A DNA stretch of 64,000 nucleotides, taken from assembly GCF_963678635.1 (NCBI RefSeq), contig NC_087065.1, forward strand, positions 27,547,254 to 27,611,253. Direction: 5' to 3'. The notes under the pieces were generated by a model. It saw only the letters and a list, made by a program, of their open reading frames with translations. It ran no database searches and was not told the DNA's origin. A program made the translations under genes and the position numbers. Within the stretch, counting starts at the first letter, position 1. Each line of letters starts with the position of its first letter. This document shows, one piece after another, positions 37,305 to 49,773 of the stretch. The stretch is from Symsagittifera roscoffensis. Its lineage: Eukaryota > Xenacoelomorpha > Acoela > Convolutidae.

Positions 37305-37547
37305 CTTGGCTAACTCTGCTACCCGACTTATACATAACTTGTCTGAAGTCAAAAAGTAAGGGAATACTTCGGGGAACGAACAGACCAAATAGACAACATC
37401 AGTCGTCCTGTAAAGTACAGAGATACAAACACGCCTTCTTGTACGATTTTCTATCAATTGGGTTGTCCGCAAGGCCTTGGCCAAAGCTCCAATGCTCAAA
37501 GACTACACCATGCGATTGTTTATCTCGAAGTCCCTAACACCAACTGA
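37305..37547 (+). pseudogene. Displaced CR1-like LINE ORF1 fragment in island B
   Basis: This 243-bp stretch matches 18,611-18,855 (LINE ORF1, from the helical middle through the LKDYTMRLFISKSLTPTE block). It lies upstream of the Penelope-like copy, where islands A and C have other sequence. It joins cleanly to the sequence equivalent to 15,411 with a GA overlap. It has several differences from copies A and C, so the rearrangement is not very recent. Confidence 0.85.
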
Positions 37548-38004
37548 GATTATGAAAAATAGGCCCAATAACCAATGTCTCGAGGATCGGGGACACTACT
37601 CTTCTATTTTTGTACCTCAGTCTGTCGGAGCAAAATCGCTTGGTTAAGACATGGAAATTCAAAATCATGTTACAGCTTCAGGGCCACTACCAAAACAATC
37701 CCACTCTAGAAATGAGATTTCCCCCATGGCTAGGTCTCTAAATAACCAAAACACGCAAACGCGGTTAAAGACAGGTTTTGAAACTCAAGTGTACAATTAG
37801 TTTTTTTGGACAGTGCACTTTTGATCCGTTTTAGATGGATCAACCTAAAACCCGCCTTATCTCAACATGACTGTGTGAAAATACAATCAAGAAGTTAAAT
37901 TAAATACTCACATAGTGAAGCAACTTTGGAATTAAGTATAAAAGGCAGGTGAAGCAACTCTAGAAGTTTTAAAAAATAACTACTTTTAACTCAAGAAGTT
38001 TTAT
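37548..38004. other. Island B, spacer before the Penelope-like copy
   Basis: Matches 15,411-15,889 of island A and 46,157-46,640 of island C. It holds only short frames with no recognisable motif. Confidence 0.55.
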
Positions 38005-40136
38005 TGTTTTGACCGTTAGGCAGCTTCAGTCTTCGACCTGCCCAATCAAGGTTCTCTTTTGCCCAGCGATGGCACTCTTGTATGATTTCGCAGCGTTCTC
38101 TGTCGGAAACAAGACAGCTCTGCCGAATTTGGTTTTTTCGGTAAAATTACGAATAGTATTTTTACTCCAGAACACTTTTCGGTCCATTTTCCTGCAATAA
38201 TGATTCGAGTCCTTTGATTTAATTGACTTCCTATTTCAGTTGTCGCGATAAAGTTGAGCATGACATGGTCGATTCGAATTTTTCAAAAATTACTGTTTCC
38301 CCCAAAATCAAGGTCAAACTTCAGAATATGACCAACAGGCATACAATTAAACTATGATTTACCACTAATACTACCACACTGCCTCATATGCTGTTCTACT
38401 GGTTTATCCTCTTTTCGGTGTTCCTCAATCCTTGTGGTAAGATGTTGGATCATCTGGCCAACATAGATGGATTGTCTCCACAACATTCAAGTCTCTACAG
38501 CACTTTTGAGTTCAATTCACTGGAAAATATAGGTTTTCCATTTCCGCGTCGTGAAAATCATTTAAGCATTGGTGATATACCGCACTTTTTCTTTTTTCTG
38601 CTGATGTCTGACTCTGATTTATCCGATTTTCAACCGTCAAGATGGTTGGTGAATCGCTGGCGTAACCGCAAAGCTTCCTTTTCTGAGCCTTTTGCTGTTT
38701 TTGCCCTCCCCGACGATCTTTTAAGGATTGCGATGCAACCAGCGACGACCATTTTTCCGAATATTGGTTAACCAACCACTGTTTACTGTTGATTTCCATT
38801 GCTTTATCAAAATTTTCCCATAAGGACGTACTGCGGAAAACCCGGTGAACAGTTCCTTCGGTCACACTTTTCTTGAACTGATGGGGATGCAACTTCTAAA
38901 ATTTATTTTAGTTCCTCTATTTGTTGGTTTCTGATATCAACCACAGTTAATTTTCCTGTTTTTCTCAGTACTAATTTGTAAATCCAAAAAAAAACAAGTT
39001 TCTTCCAGATGTTGTCTCCATTGTGAATTGTAAATTTTGACATAATAAACTTGCTACATGCAGCATTTCTTCAGGATCAGCCTTCATTTTTCTCAGAATA
39101 GCGTCAATGTAACATCAAGGAAAAGAATTGCAAGCTGCACTGATTTTTTTTCTTCCTCAACGCATTGCATTTTCTACAGCACCAGATGGTTTCACTTTTA
39201 ATTCGATACCCATCATCCGATATAGCACCGCATTTTACGTGATACCACTTCAAACAGCATTCATTTTCCAAACCTTTGACTTGTACAAGACCTTTTTTGC
39301 AGTCGGGACATATTCCCTTAAGATGTTTTTCAGGAATATTTGTTTCGCAAATATCCCTCGATAGTGCAGTTCCCTAATGCTTCAGCCAAAGATTTGCTAA
39401 AGTAACAGCAAGCGATGCCTCCCTTACCAAACCACTTTTCTTAAAGTACCATGTTTCATTGCACTTGAAATGGACTTGACTAGCTGCCATGTTCAACAGT
39501 CACTTCTTGGTTTTCCTAGCAACTGAAGGAGGTTCATCTTGCTCAAAAGCTTTCTAGGAGATGTCTATTGCTTCGTTGAGTGGAACACTTGTATACACAC
39601 TCTTCTTCTCAACTAGACATATGACATTTGAGCTCCAGACTAACTCTCTCTAAGTTTTCTATCGCTTCTATTGAACTGGTTTCGATGTTTGCGCCCTCAA
39701 TTTTCTCAAAAAATTTTGCAAAAACTTTGTTCAGGTTTTAATAGGAGCTACCAGGCAATTCTCTTAATACACCTTCGTCAACCAATAAAGCCTGGCAGGC
39801 TGCCCCCAGTAGACCTCATCCTTGCGTAGAGGTTCTCGCTTATTTCTTCGTTCTTCCTCATAGCCAACAGTTCCTTATTGATATCATTTTCCATTTTCAT
39901 AACGATCGAATCAATTTTTTCTTTGCTTTCGCTGAAATATTTTGAATCTAATCAATCCGGTAGCTTGTTTTCGTACGTAACCCTCCTCGTTGCACAGTAC
40001 CAACGCCCTTGTCATACGGTACCGCAACCAATCCATTACTCTACCGATACTTTCAGGCGTTTTCAAGGCCCTTGTCAGATGTTGTTTGTTTTTTGCTTAT
40101 AGCACAGGCTCTTACCACTGCTTCGATCTCACAAAA
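38005..40136 (-). pseudogene. Penelope-like retroelement, copy B, 5' end cut off by satellite
   Basis: Minus-strand copy of the element described for island A. The FLDL block is near 38,980 and the GIY-YIG core at 38,451-38,468, where a single change gives IYVGQM in place of IYVGQT. It keeps the 60-bp RT stretch lost in copy A. Its upstream end is lost: at 40,136, inside CTCACAAA, the sequence switches into satellite (ATCTGATTTAGC), so the N-terminal LGPKHP segment and the adjoining LINE are absent. Frameshifts and stops throughout. Confidence 0.75.
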
Positions 40137-43100
40137 TCTGATTTAGCTTTCCAGGACTGAAGTGTCGGGCAGTTGATTTACCTTCCCAGGACTAAAGTGT
40201 TGGACAGTTGGTGTAGCTTCCCAGGTCCCAAGTGTTGGATAGTTGTTTTAGCTTCCCAGGACTCAAGTGTTTGGCAGTTGGTTACCTTCCCAGCTTTCAA
40301 TTTTTGGGCAGTTTAATTAGCTTCCGAGGACTCAAGTGTTGGGTAGTTGCTTTACCTACCCAGGATTCAAGTGTTGGACCGCTGATTTAGCTTCCCAGGA
40401 CTGAAGTGTGGGATAGTTGATTTACCTTCCCAGGACTCAAGTGTTGGACAGTTGATTTACCTTCCCAGGACTCAAGTGTGGGGCAGTTTATCTACCGTCC
40501 CAAGACTCAAGTGTTGGGCAGTTGATTTTACTTCCCAGGCTTCAAGTGTTGGGCAGTTGATGTAGCTTCCCAGGACCCAAGTGTTGGATAGTTGTTTTAG
40601 CTTCCCAGGACTTAAGTGTTTGGCAATTGGTTTACCTTCCCAGGACTCAAGTGATGGGCAGTTGATTTTGCTTACCAAGACTCAGGTGTTGGGCGGTTAG
40701 TTTACCTTCCCAGGATTCAAGTGTTGGGCAGTTGATATAGCTTCCCAAGTCCCAAGTGTTGGATAGTTGTTTTAGCTTCCCAGGACTCAAGTGTTTGGCA
40801 GTTGGTTTACTTTCCCAGGAGTCAAGTATTGGGCAGTTGATCTACCTTCCCAAGACTCAAGTGTTCGGCAGTTGATTTAGCTTCCCAGGATTCAAGCGTT
40901 GGGCAGTTGACATACCTTCCCAGCTTTCAATTGTTGGGCAGTTTTTTTAGCATCCGAGGACTCAAGTGTGTTGGGCAGTTGATGTACCTTCCCAAGAACC
41001 AAGTGCTAAGCAGTTGATATAGCTTGCCAGGACCCAAGTGTTTGATAGTTGTTTTAGCTTCCCAGGACTCAAGTGTTTGGCAGTTGGTTACCTTCCCAGG
41101 ACTCAAGTGATGGGCAGATGATTTTGCTTACCAAGACTCATGTGGTGGGCAGTTGATTTACCTTACCAGGATTCAAATGTTGGGCAGATGATATAGCTTT
41201 CCAGAACCCAAGTGTTGGATAGTTGTTTTAGCTTCCCAGGACGCAATTGTTCGGCAGTTGGTTTACTTACCCAGGACTCAACTGTTGGGCAGTTGATTTA
41301 CCTTACCATGACTCAAAAGTTGGGCAGTCGATTTACCTTCCCAGGACTCAATTGTTGGGCAGTTGATCTACTTTCCCAAGACTCAAGTATTGGGCAGTTG
41401 GTTTACCTTCCCAGGATTCAAGTTTTGGTCAGTGGATATAGCTTCCCAGGACCCAAGTGTTGGATAGTTGTTTTAGCTTCCCAGGACGCAAGTGTTTGGT
41501 AGTTGATTTACTTTCCCAGGACTCAAGTGTTGGGCAATTGATTTATCTTTCCTGGACTCAAGTGTTGGGCAGTTGATTTACCTCCCCAGGACTCAAGATT
41601 TGGGCAGTTCACTTTCCTTCCCAGGACTCAAGTGTTGGGCAGTTGATTTAGCTTTCGAGGACTCAAGTGTTGCGTAGTTGCTTTACCCACCCAGGTCTCC
41701 AGTGTTGAGCAGTTGATTTTGCTTACCAAGACTCAAGTGTTGGGCAGTTGATTCACCTTTCCAGGACTCAAGATTTGGGTAGTTCACTTTCCTCCCAGGA
41801 CTCAAGTGTTGGGCACTTGATTTAGCTTCCGCCGACTCAAGTGTTGCGTAGTTGCTTTACCTACCCAGGATTCCATTGTTGGTCAGCTGATTTGGCTTCC
41901 CAGGACTCAAGTGTTGGGCAACTGTTCTACCTTACCAGAACTCAAGTGTTAGGCAGCTGATTAGCTTCCCAGGACTCAAGTGTTGGGCAGTTGATAAAAC
42001 TTCCCGGGACTCAAGTGTTGGGAAGTTGATTTAGCTCCCCAAGACTCAAATCTTGGGCAGTTGATGTACCTTCGCAGCACTCAATTGTTGGGCAGCTGAC
42101 ACAGCTTCTCAGGACCCAATTCTTGAATAGTTGATGCAGCTTCCCAGGACTCAGGTGTTGGGCAGTTGATTTACCTTCCCAAGACTCAAGTGTTGGGCAG
42201 TTGATTTACCTTCCCAGGACTCAAGATTTGGGCTGTTGGCTTAACTTCTCAGAACTAGAGTGTTGGGCAGTTGATTTAGCTTCCGAGGACTCAAGTTTTG
42301 GGAAGCTGATTTAGCTTCCCAGTACTCAAGTGTTGGGCACTTGATTTAGCTTAACAAGACTCAAATGTTGGGCAGTTGATTTACCTTCCCAGGACTCAGA
42401 AGATGGGCAGTTGATTTAGCTTCCCAGGACTCATGTGTTGGGCAGTTGAATTAGCTTGCCAGGACTCAAGTGACGGCCAGTTGATTTAGCTTAACATGAC
42501 TCAAATGTTGGGCAGTTGATTTAGTTTCCCAGGACTCATGTGTTGGGCAGTTGAATTAGCTTGCCAGGAATCAAGTTTTGGGCAGTTGATTTAGCTTCCC
42601 GGGACTCGATTGTTGGGTAGTTGATGTAGCTTTCCAGGACTCAAATGTGGGATAGTTGTTTTAAATTCCCAGGACGCAAGTGTTTGGTAGTTGATTTACT
42701 TTCCCAGGACTCAAGTGTTGGGCAATTGATTCATCTTTCCTGGACTCAAGTGTTGGGCAGTTGATTTACCTCCCCAGGACTCAAGGTTTTGGGCAGTTCA
42801 CTTTCCTTCCCAGGACTCAAGTGTTGGGCAGTTGATTTAGCTTTCGAGGACTCAAGTGTTGCGTAGTTGCTTTACCTACCCAGGACTCCAGTGTTGAGCA
42901 GTTGATTTTGCTTACCAAGACTCAAGTGTTGGGCAGTTGATTCACCTTTCCAGGACTCAAGATTTGGGCACTTGATTTAGCTTCCGATGATTCAAGTGTT
43001 GCGTAGTTGCTTTACCTACCCAGGATTCCATTGTTGGTCAGCTGATTTGGCTTCCCAGGACTCGAGTGTTGGGCAGCTGTTCTACCTTACCAGAACTCAA

Positions 43101-44545
43101 GTGTTAGGCAGCTGATTAGCTTCCCAGGACTCAAGTGTTGGGCAGTTGATATAACTTCCCGGGACTCAAGTGTTGGGCAGTTGATATAACTTCCCGGGAC
43201 TCAAATCTTGGGCAGTTGATGTACCATCGCAACACTCAATTATTGGGCAGCTGATACAGCTTCCCAGGACCCAATTCTTGAATAGTTGATGTAGCTTCCC
43301 AGGACTCCGGTGTTGGGCAGTTGATTTACCTTCCCAAGGTTCAAGTGTTGGGCAGTTGATTTACCTTCCCAGGACTCAAGATTTGGGCAGTTGACTTAAC
43401 TTCTCAGAATTAGAGTGTTGGGCAGTTGATTTAGCTTCCGAGGACTCAAGTTTTTGGGAAGCTGATTTAGCTTTCCAGTACTCAAGTGTTGGGCACTTGA
43501 TTTACTTTCCCAGGAAGTGAGTGTAAGGCAGCTGATTTAGCTTCCCAGGACTCAAGTGACGGCCAGTTGATTTAGCTTAACAAGACTCAAATGTTGGGCA
43601 GTTGATATACCTTCCCGGGACTCAAAAGATGGGCAGTTGATTTAGCTTCCCAGGACTCATGTGTTGGGCAGTTGAATTAGCTCGCCAGGACTCAAGTTTT
43701 GGGCAGTTGATTTAGCTTTCCGGGACTCGAGTGTTGGGTAGTTGACTTAGCTTCCCAGGACCCAAGTCTTGAATAGCTGATGTAGCTTCCCAGGACTCAG
43801 GTGTTGGGCAGTTGACTTAACTTCTCAGAACTAGAGTGTTGGGCAGTTGAGTTAGCTTCCGAGGACTCAAGTGTTGCGCAGTTGCTTTACCGACCATGGA
43901 CTCAAAATTTGGGCAGTTAACTTAACTTCTCAGAACTAGAGTGTTGTGCAGTTGAGTTAGCTTCCGATGACTCAAGTGTTGCGCAGTTGCTTTACCGACC
44001 ATGGACTCAAGTTTTGGGAAGCTGATTTAGCTTCCCAGTACTCAATTGTTGGGCACTTGATTTACTTTCCCAGGAAGTGGGTGTTAGGCAGCTGATGTAG
44101 CTTCCCAGGACTCAGGTGTTGGGCAGTTGATTTACCTCCCCAAGACTCAAGTGTTGGGCAGTTGATTTACCTTCCCAGGACTCAAAATTTGGGCAGTTGA
44201 CTTAACTTCTCAGAACTAGAGTGTTGGGCAGTTGAGTTAGCTTCCGAGGACTCAAGTGTTGCGCAGTTGCTTTACCGACCGTGGACTCAAGTTTTGGGAA
44301 GCTGATTTAGCTTCCCAGTACTCAAATGTTGTGCAGTTGATTTACCTTCCCAGGACTCAAGTGATGGGCAGTTGATTTAGCTTTCCAGGACTCGAGTGTT
44401 GGGTAGTTGATTTAGCTTCCCAGGACTCAGTTGTTGGGCAGTTGATTTAGCTTCCCAATACTCGGGTAGTTGTAGTGTTGGGCAATTCTTTTAGTTTCCA
44501 AAGACTCCAGCAAACCAGTGATGGGCAATTGATTTAGCTCTCAGG
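40137..44545 (+). repeat. 35-bp satellite, block S4
   Basis: About 126 units in the same orientation. The series opens with variants matching S1 from about 9,645, and from 41,212 repeats the edge-type order of S1 (12,326 onward) and S3 (30,300 onward) up to the island C junction. Its length is close to that of the matching S1 stretch, so S4 plus island C and right S1 plus island A look like copies of one segment of about 10 kb. Confidence 0.97.
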
Positions 44546-46640
44546 AATGTCTCAGAAAATCGTGTAAAATGACCCCGCCCTCCAATATTTTTTAATCAAA
44601 AATTTGTCTGAATATCTCCAAAACGTCTTAAGTTCCCTCAATCAAATGCAAATTAAAAAGTCAGATTGTGTTTCTTGCACCAAGTTATGATTGAAAATTA
44701 CTTAAAATTAAGTCTTACTGTCTTGAAAATGTACCAGTTTTTTTCGAAACTTCCCAGTAAAAACACAAAAGTGTTAAAAAATCTCTTAAAAGGGAAAAAA
44801 TTCATTATATTAAATTTGCCATGGCTGTTGTTCCAAAAAAATTTGTCTGGTACCTGATTGTCACGCGTTATTTCCACTACTGTTGTGATTCTGACGTTTT
44901 TTACTTTATCGGTTTCTAAAAAAGTGTTTATTTTCAATCCTCCAGCCAATCCGGCCAGACCATCTACTTTATCTCGAGTTTACTATGCGGTACCTTCGTG
45001 TTCCGACTCCTGTTTTCAGCCTTTATTGTTGTCAGTACTTACTCTGGTTAATCTAAAGTTATCAAATCGACGATGCCGATTGAATAATTATAGTGTTAAG
45101 GCCCCCTTTTTAAAAAGCCCAAAAGAATCCTTTGTCCTATACAACCCCCTGTCTAACCTCCCCGCTTTATAGCCCCCCACTTAAGTGAAAAACCCTTCGA
45201 AGCGCGATGGGTACTAAACCAATCAAGAGAAAACGCGTAGAACCTATTTTCAAGCTCTGCTCAAATAAAAACGTTTGCTCAAGTCAAAAATGTGGAAGGT
45301 GCCGCTTATTCACTTTTATAACTATCTCCATGAAAAATAATTTGATGTTTACGATACCCGTTTGACCAACCAGCCCACTGCGGTGTTCTTTTCTAGTAGC
45401 CACACTGCACTGGTCACACTTCCGGTAGCCTCTTCCCAGTAGTGTCCTTTCTTGATTTCCAGGAATCATTCCTCTAGCCCCTTCACTATCCAACTGGTCA
45501 TCTTTTCTAGTGAAGTGTTCCAGTAGTTCTGCAAGGTTGCAAGGCTATCTGAAGACCTTTTCAACGACCAGATTTTGGGCACCTGCCAAATACTTGCTAC
45601 TTTGATTGAAACGATCGGTCTTATTGTAAAACAGTATAAGTTTACTATCACTCAATATAAAGTTCTGATCCATCTAATCGGGAAATCAAATTCATTGTGT
45701 AGTTTTAGTTTTTTTCTGTTTTTTTTTATTTCTCTTTTTTTCTTGTTTTTAGATTTGCTTTACTTCTGCTCATTTTTTGTTTCTCTATGGGTCCGCAATA
45801 CTCGATTAGCTAAGCCTCGCATCCGAACGCGCCTAGCTCTATTGGTCCGCAATACTCGATTAGCTAAGCCTCGCATCCGAAAACGCCTAGAAAGCGCCTA
45901 GCTAAGCCTCGCATCCGAAAGCGCCTAACTACTCGATTAGCTACGCCTCGCATTCTCAAATTTGTCTAAAAAGCTATCACGGTACAACCAGAAAGTGGAC
46001 ACGTTCTAGTTGAACCGTACCACCGATAATCTCGAATGAGCATGTACCCCGGAGATGTGTCAACTTGGTTCGATCTCGTGGTCATGATTTCGTAAAACAA
46101 CTAGGAGCGTCATAAAAGCACTATGTAACAGTCATCCGCTTATGTCACATATGAGATTATGAAAAATAGGCCCAATAACCAATGGCTCGAGGATCGGGGA
46201 CACTTCTCTATTTGTACCTCAGTCTATCTTCTATTTTTGTACCTCAGTCTGTCGAAGCAAAATCGCTTGGTTAAGACATGGAAATTCAAAATCATGTTAC
46301 AGCTTCAGGGCCACTACCAAAACAATCCCACTCTAGAAATGAGATTGCCCCCATGGCTAGGTCTCTAAATAACCAAAACACGCAAACGCGGTTAAAGACA
46401 GGTTTTGAAACTCAAGTGTACAATTAGTTTTTTTGGACAGTGGACTTTTGATCCATTTTAGATGAATCAACCTAAAACCCGCCTTATCTCAACATGACTG
46501 TGTGAAAATACACTCAAAAAGTTAAATTAAATACTCACATAGTGAAGCAACTTTGGAATTAAGTACAAAAGGCAAGTGAAGCAACTCTAGAAGTTTTAAA
46601 AAATAACTACTTTTAACTCAAGAAGTTTTATTGTTTTGAC
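44546..46640. other. Island C, left part: unassigned AT-rich sequence
   Basis: Third copy of the 2-kb unassigned sequence, closest to island A in structure (it includes the stretch equivalent to 15,170-15,410). The minus-strand frames at 44,698-44,949, 45,284-45,493 and 45,466-45,651 are conserved with A and B. The possible piggyBac-like resemblance noted for island A applies equally and remains weak. Confidence 0.55.
45791..45965 (+). repeat. 54-bp minisatellite in island C
   Basis: Units begin with CCGCAA at 45,793 and 45,847, followed by degenerate partial copies to about 45,960, as in island A. Confidence 0.85.
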
Positions 46641-48978
46641 CGTTAGGCAGCTTCACTCTTCGACCTGCCCAATCAAGGTTCTCTTTTGCCCAGCGCTGGC
46701 ACTCTTGTATGAATTCGCAGCGTTCTCTGTCGGAAACAAGACAGCTCTGCCCAGTTTGGTTATTTCGGTAAAATTACGAATAGTATTTTTACTCCAGAAC
46801 ACTTTTCGGTCCATTTTCCTGCAATAATGATTCGAGTCCTTTGAATTAATTGATTTCCTATTTCAGTTGTCGCGATGAAATTGAGCATGACATGGTCGAT
46901 TCGAATTTTTCAAAAATTACTGTTTCCCCCAAAATCAAGGTCAAACTTCAGAATATGACCAACAGGCATACAATTAAACTATGATTTACCACTAATACTA
47001 CCACACTGCCTCATATGCTGTTCTACTGGTTTATCCTCTTTTCGGTGTTCCTCAATCCTTGTGGTAAGATGTTGGATCGTCTGGCCAACATAGATGGATT
47101 GTCTCCACAACATTCAAGTCTCTACAGCACTTTTGAGTTCAGTTCACTGGAAAATATAGGTTTTCCATTTCCGCGTCGTGAAAATCATTTAAGCATTGGT
47201 GATATACCGTACTTTTTCTGCTGATGTCTGACGCTGATTCTCCCGATTTTGAACCGTCAAGATGGTTGGTGAATCGCTGGCGTAACCGCAGTGCTTTCTT
47301 TTCTGAGCCTTTTGCTGTTTTTGCCCTCCCCAACGATCTTTTAAGGATTGCGATGCAACCAGCGACGACCATTTTTCCGGATATTGGTTAACCAACCACT
47401 GTTTACTGTTGATTTCCATTGCTTTATCAACATTTTACCATAAGGACGTTTTGTGGAAAACCCGGTGAACAGTTCCTTCGGTCACACTTTTCTTGAACTT
47501 ATGGGGACGCAACTTCTAAAATTTATTTTATTTCCTCTATCTGTTGGTTTCTGATATCAACCACAGTTAATTTTCCTGTTTTTCTCAGTACTAATTTGTA
47601 AATCCAAAAATAACAAGTTTCTTCCAGATGTTGTCTCCATTGTGAATTGTAAATTTTGACATAATAAACTTGCTACATGCAGCATTTCTTCAGGATCAGC
47701 CTTCATTTTTCTCAGAATAGCGTCAATGTAACATCAAGGAAAAGAATAGCAAGCTGCACTGATTTTTTTTCTTCCTCAACGCATTGCATTTTCTACAGCA
47801 CCAGATGGTTTCACTTTTATTTCGATACCCATCATCCGATATAGCACCGCATTTTACGTGATACCACTTCAAACAGCATTCATTTTCATAACCTTTGACT
47901 TGTACAAGTCCTTTTTTGCAGTCGGGACAAATTCCCTTAAGATGTTTTTCAGGAATATTTGTTTCGGAAATATCCCTCGATAGTGCAGTTCCCTAATGCT
48001 TCAGTCAAAGATTTGCTAAAGTAACAGCAAGCGATGCCTCCCTTACCAAACCAATTTTCTTAAAGTACCATGTTTCATTGCACTTGAAATGGACTTGACT
48101 AGCTGCCATGTTCAACAGTCACTTCTTGGTTTTCCTAGCAACTGAAGGAGGTTCATCTTGCTCAAAAGCTTTCTAGGAGCTATGTCTAGTGCTTCTTTGA
48201 GTGGAACACTTGTATACAAACTCTTCTTCTCAACTAGACATATTACATTTGAGCTCAAGACTAACGCTCTCTAAGTTTTCTATCGCTTCTAGTGAACTGG
48301 TTTCGATGTTTGCGCCCTCAATTTTCTCAAAAGTTTTGCAAAAACTTTGTTCAGGTTTTAATAGGAGCTACCAGGCAATTCTCTTAATACACCTTCGGCA
48401 ACCAATAAAGCCTGGCAGGCTGCCCCCAGTAGACCTCATCCTTGCGTAGAGGTTCTCGCTTATTTCTTCGTTCTTCCTCATAGCCAACAGTTCCTTATTG
48501 ATATCATTTTCCATTTTCATCACGATCGAATCAATTGATTCCTTGCTTTCGCTGAAATATTTTGAATCTAATCAATCCGGTAGTTTGTTTTCGTACGTAA
48601 CCCTCCTCGTTGGACAGTACCAACGCCCTTGTCATACGGTACCGCAACTAATCCATTACTCTACCGATACTTTCAGGCGTTTTCAAGGCCCTTGTCAGAT
48701 GTTGTTTGTTTTTTGCTTATAGCACAGGCTCTTACCACTGCTTCGATCTCACAAAGGGCCTCCCGAGAGTCTTTTCGATTTTTGAGATCCGAAAAAAATT
48801 AGCCAATATCGGCGAGAATGTGTCTCAAAAAAGTTATCACTGGCAGGATGTTTCGGCCCTAATGCCAACACTTGTTGTACCAAATCTGGTAATTGAACAT
48901 CATCAAAAGCTTTTACCGAACTCGCACCTTGCTTCCCTAGAGCTTGATCTTGCCTTTCAGAAGTTTCAGAAAACAATG
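46641..48978 (-). pseudogene. Penelope-like retroelement, copy C (best preserved)
   Basis: Minus-strand element with the same domain order as copy A and fewer deletions. The endonuclease reads in one frame from IYVGQTIQHLTTRIEEH (IYVGQT at 47,078-47,095) to a stop at 46,979-46,981, with a VEQHMRQCG stretch between. The RT block LQFTMETTSGR...LLFLDLQIS is open around 47,590-47,650 (FLDL near 47,600), but a TGA lies just before the Y-Q-K-P-T. The N-terminal segment with LGPKHP is near 48,850. Sequence between 46,641 and 46,978 is conserved in all three islands and may be the 3' non-coding part. The protein is interrupted several times and cannot be made in full. Confidence 0.77.
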
Positions 48979-49773
48979 TAGAGTTCGAGGGGCCGCCGTG
49001 GTGGCTCCACTTCATCCAGTACCATCGGAGATGCCTGTGTCAAATGTACAAAAAAATCAAATGACCAATCCGGAAATTGAATCAAGGGCGAAAACTGTGC
49101 TTGCTGGTTTTATGCTTCTTCCTCTACCATTCCTGATGACGTAATTGACATTATCTCTGCCATTAACAACTTATGTTATCTATTCGCAAAGTGTATCGAA
49201 ACTCTCATCTTCTCACGACTTGGAAAGTTTGAAGTCTGAACTTATACAATGAGTGAAAGAAATGAATATAGCCAGTATAGATGTACCTGTTACTCAACCA
49301 TCTGCTGAAGCAGCTGAAATTTGCGCCCAGAATGCAAACCGTTCTTTGAACCACGAGAGAACAACTAAAGAAATACGAATAAATGAAATGAACGAAAAAA
49401 CACTCGGCTAACTCTGCTACCCGACTTATAAATAACTTGTCTGAAGTCAAAAAAGTAATGGAAAACTTTGGAGAACCAACAGACCAAATAGACAACATCA
49501 GTCGTCTTGTAAAGTACAGAGATACAAGCACGCATTCTCGTACAATTTTCTAGCGATTGGACTGTCCGCAAGGCCTTGGCTAAAGCTCCAATGCTCAAAG
49601 ACTACACCATGCGATTGTTTATCTCGAAGTCCCTAACACCAACTGAACAAGCAATTGAAAACAAAATTTTAAACCAGAGGCGAGAGTTGATAGACCTGTG
49701 AGCTAATAGAAAAAACCTGTTAATCAAGAACGGCAAGTTGTTCAGTAGTGGTAATGAAATATCTCTGTTGTGA
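48979..49773 (+). pseudogene. CR1-like LINE, copy C: ORF1 with PHD-type zinc finger
   Basis: ORF1 of a non-LTR retrotransposon, expected to bind element RNA. A C-x2-C pair near 49,036-49,046 and C-x-C-W-F-Y near 49,105 form a PHD-type finger; the histidine and later cysteine positions have changed (Y and S). An asparagine-rich helical part follows, then the LKDYTMRLFISKSLTPTEQ block (about 49,600-49,660) and a stop at 49,771-49,773. In-frame stops and one frameshift near 49,410 inactivate it. Its start abuts the 5' end of the minus-strand Penelope-like copy at about 48,979, so the two elements are divergent and back to back. Confidence 0.75.

Noticed and set aside
1-44545. CENP-B-box-like motif in the satellite
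   Set aside because: No unit contains the spaced TTCG...CGGG core, so a centromeric role cannot be argued from that motif.
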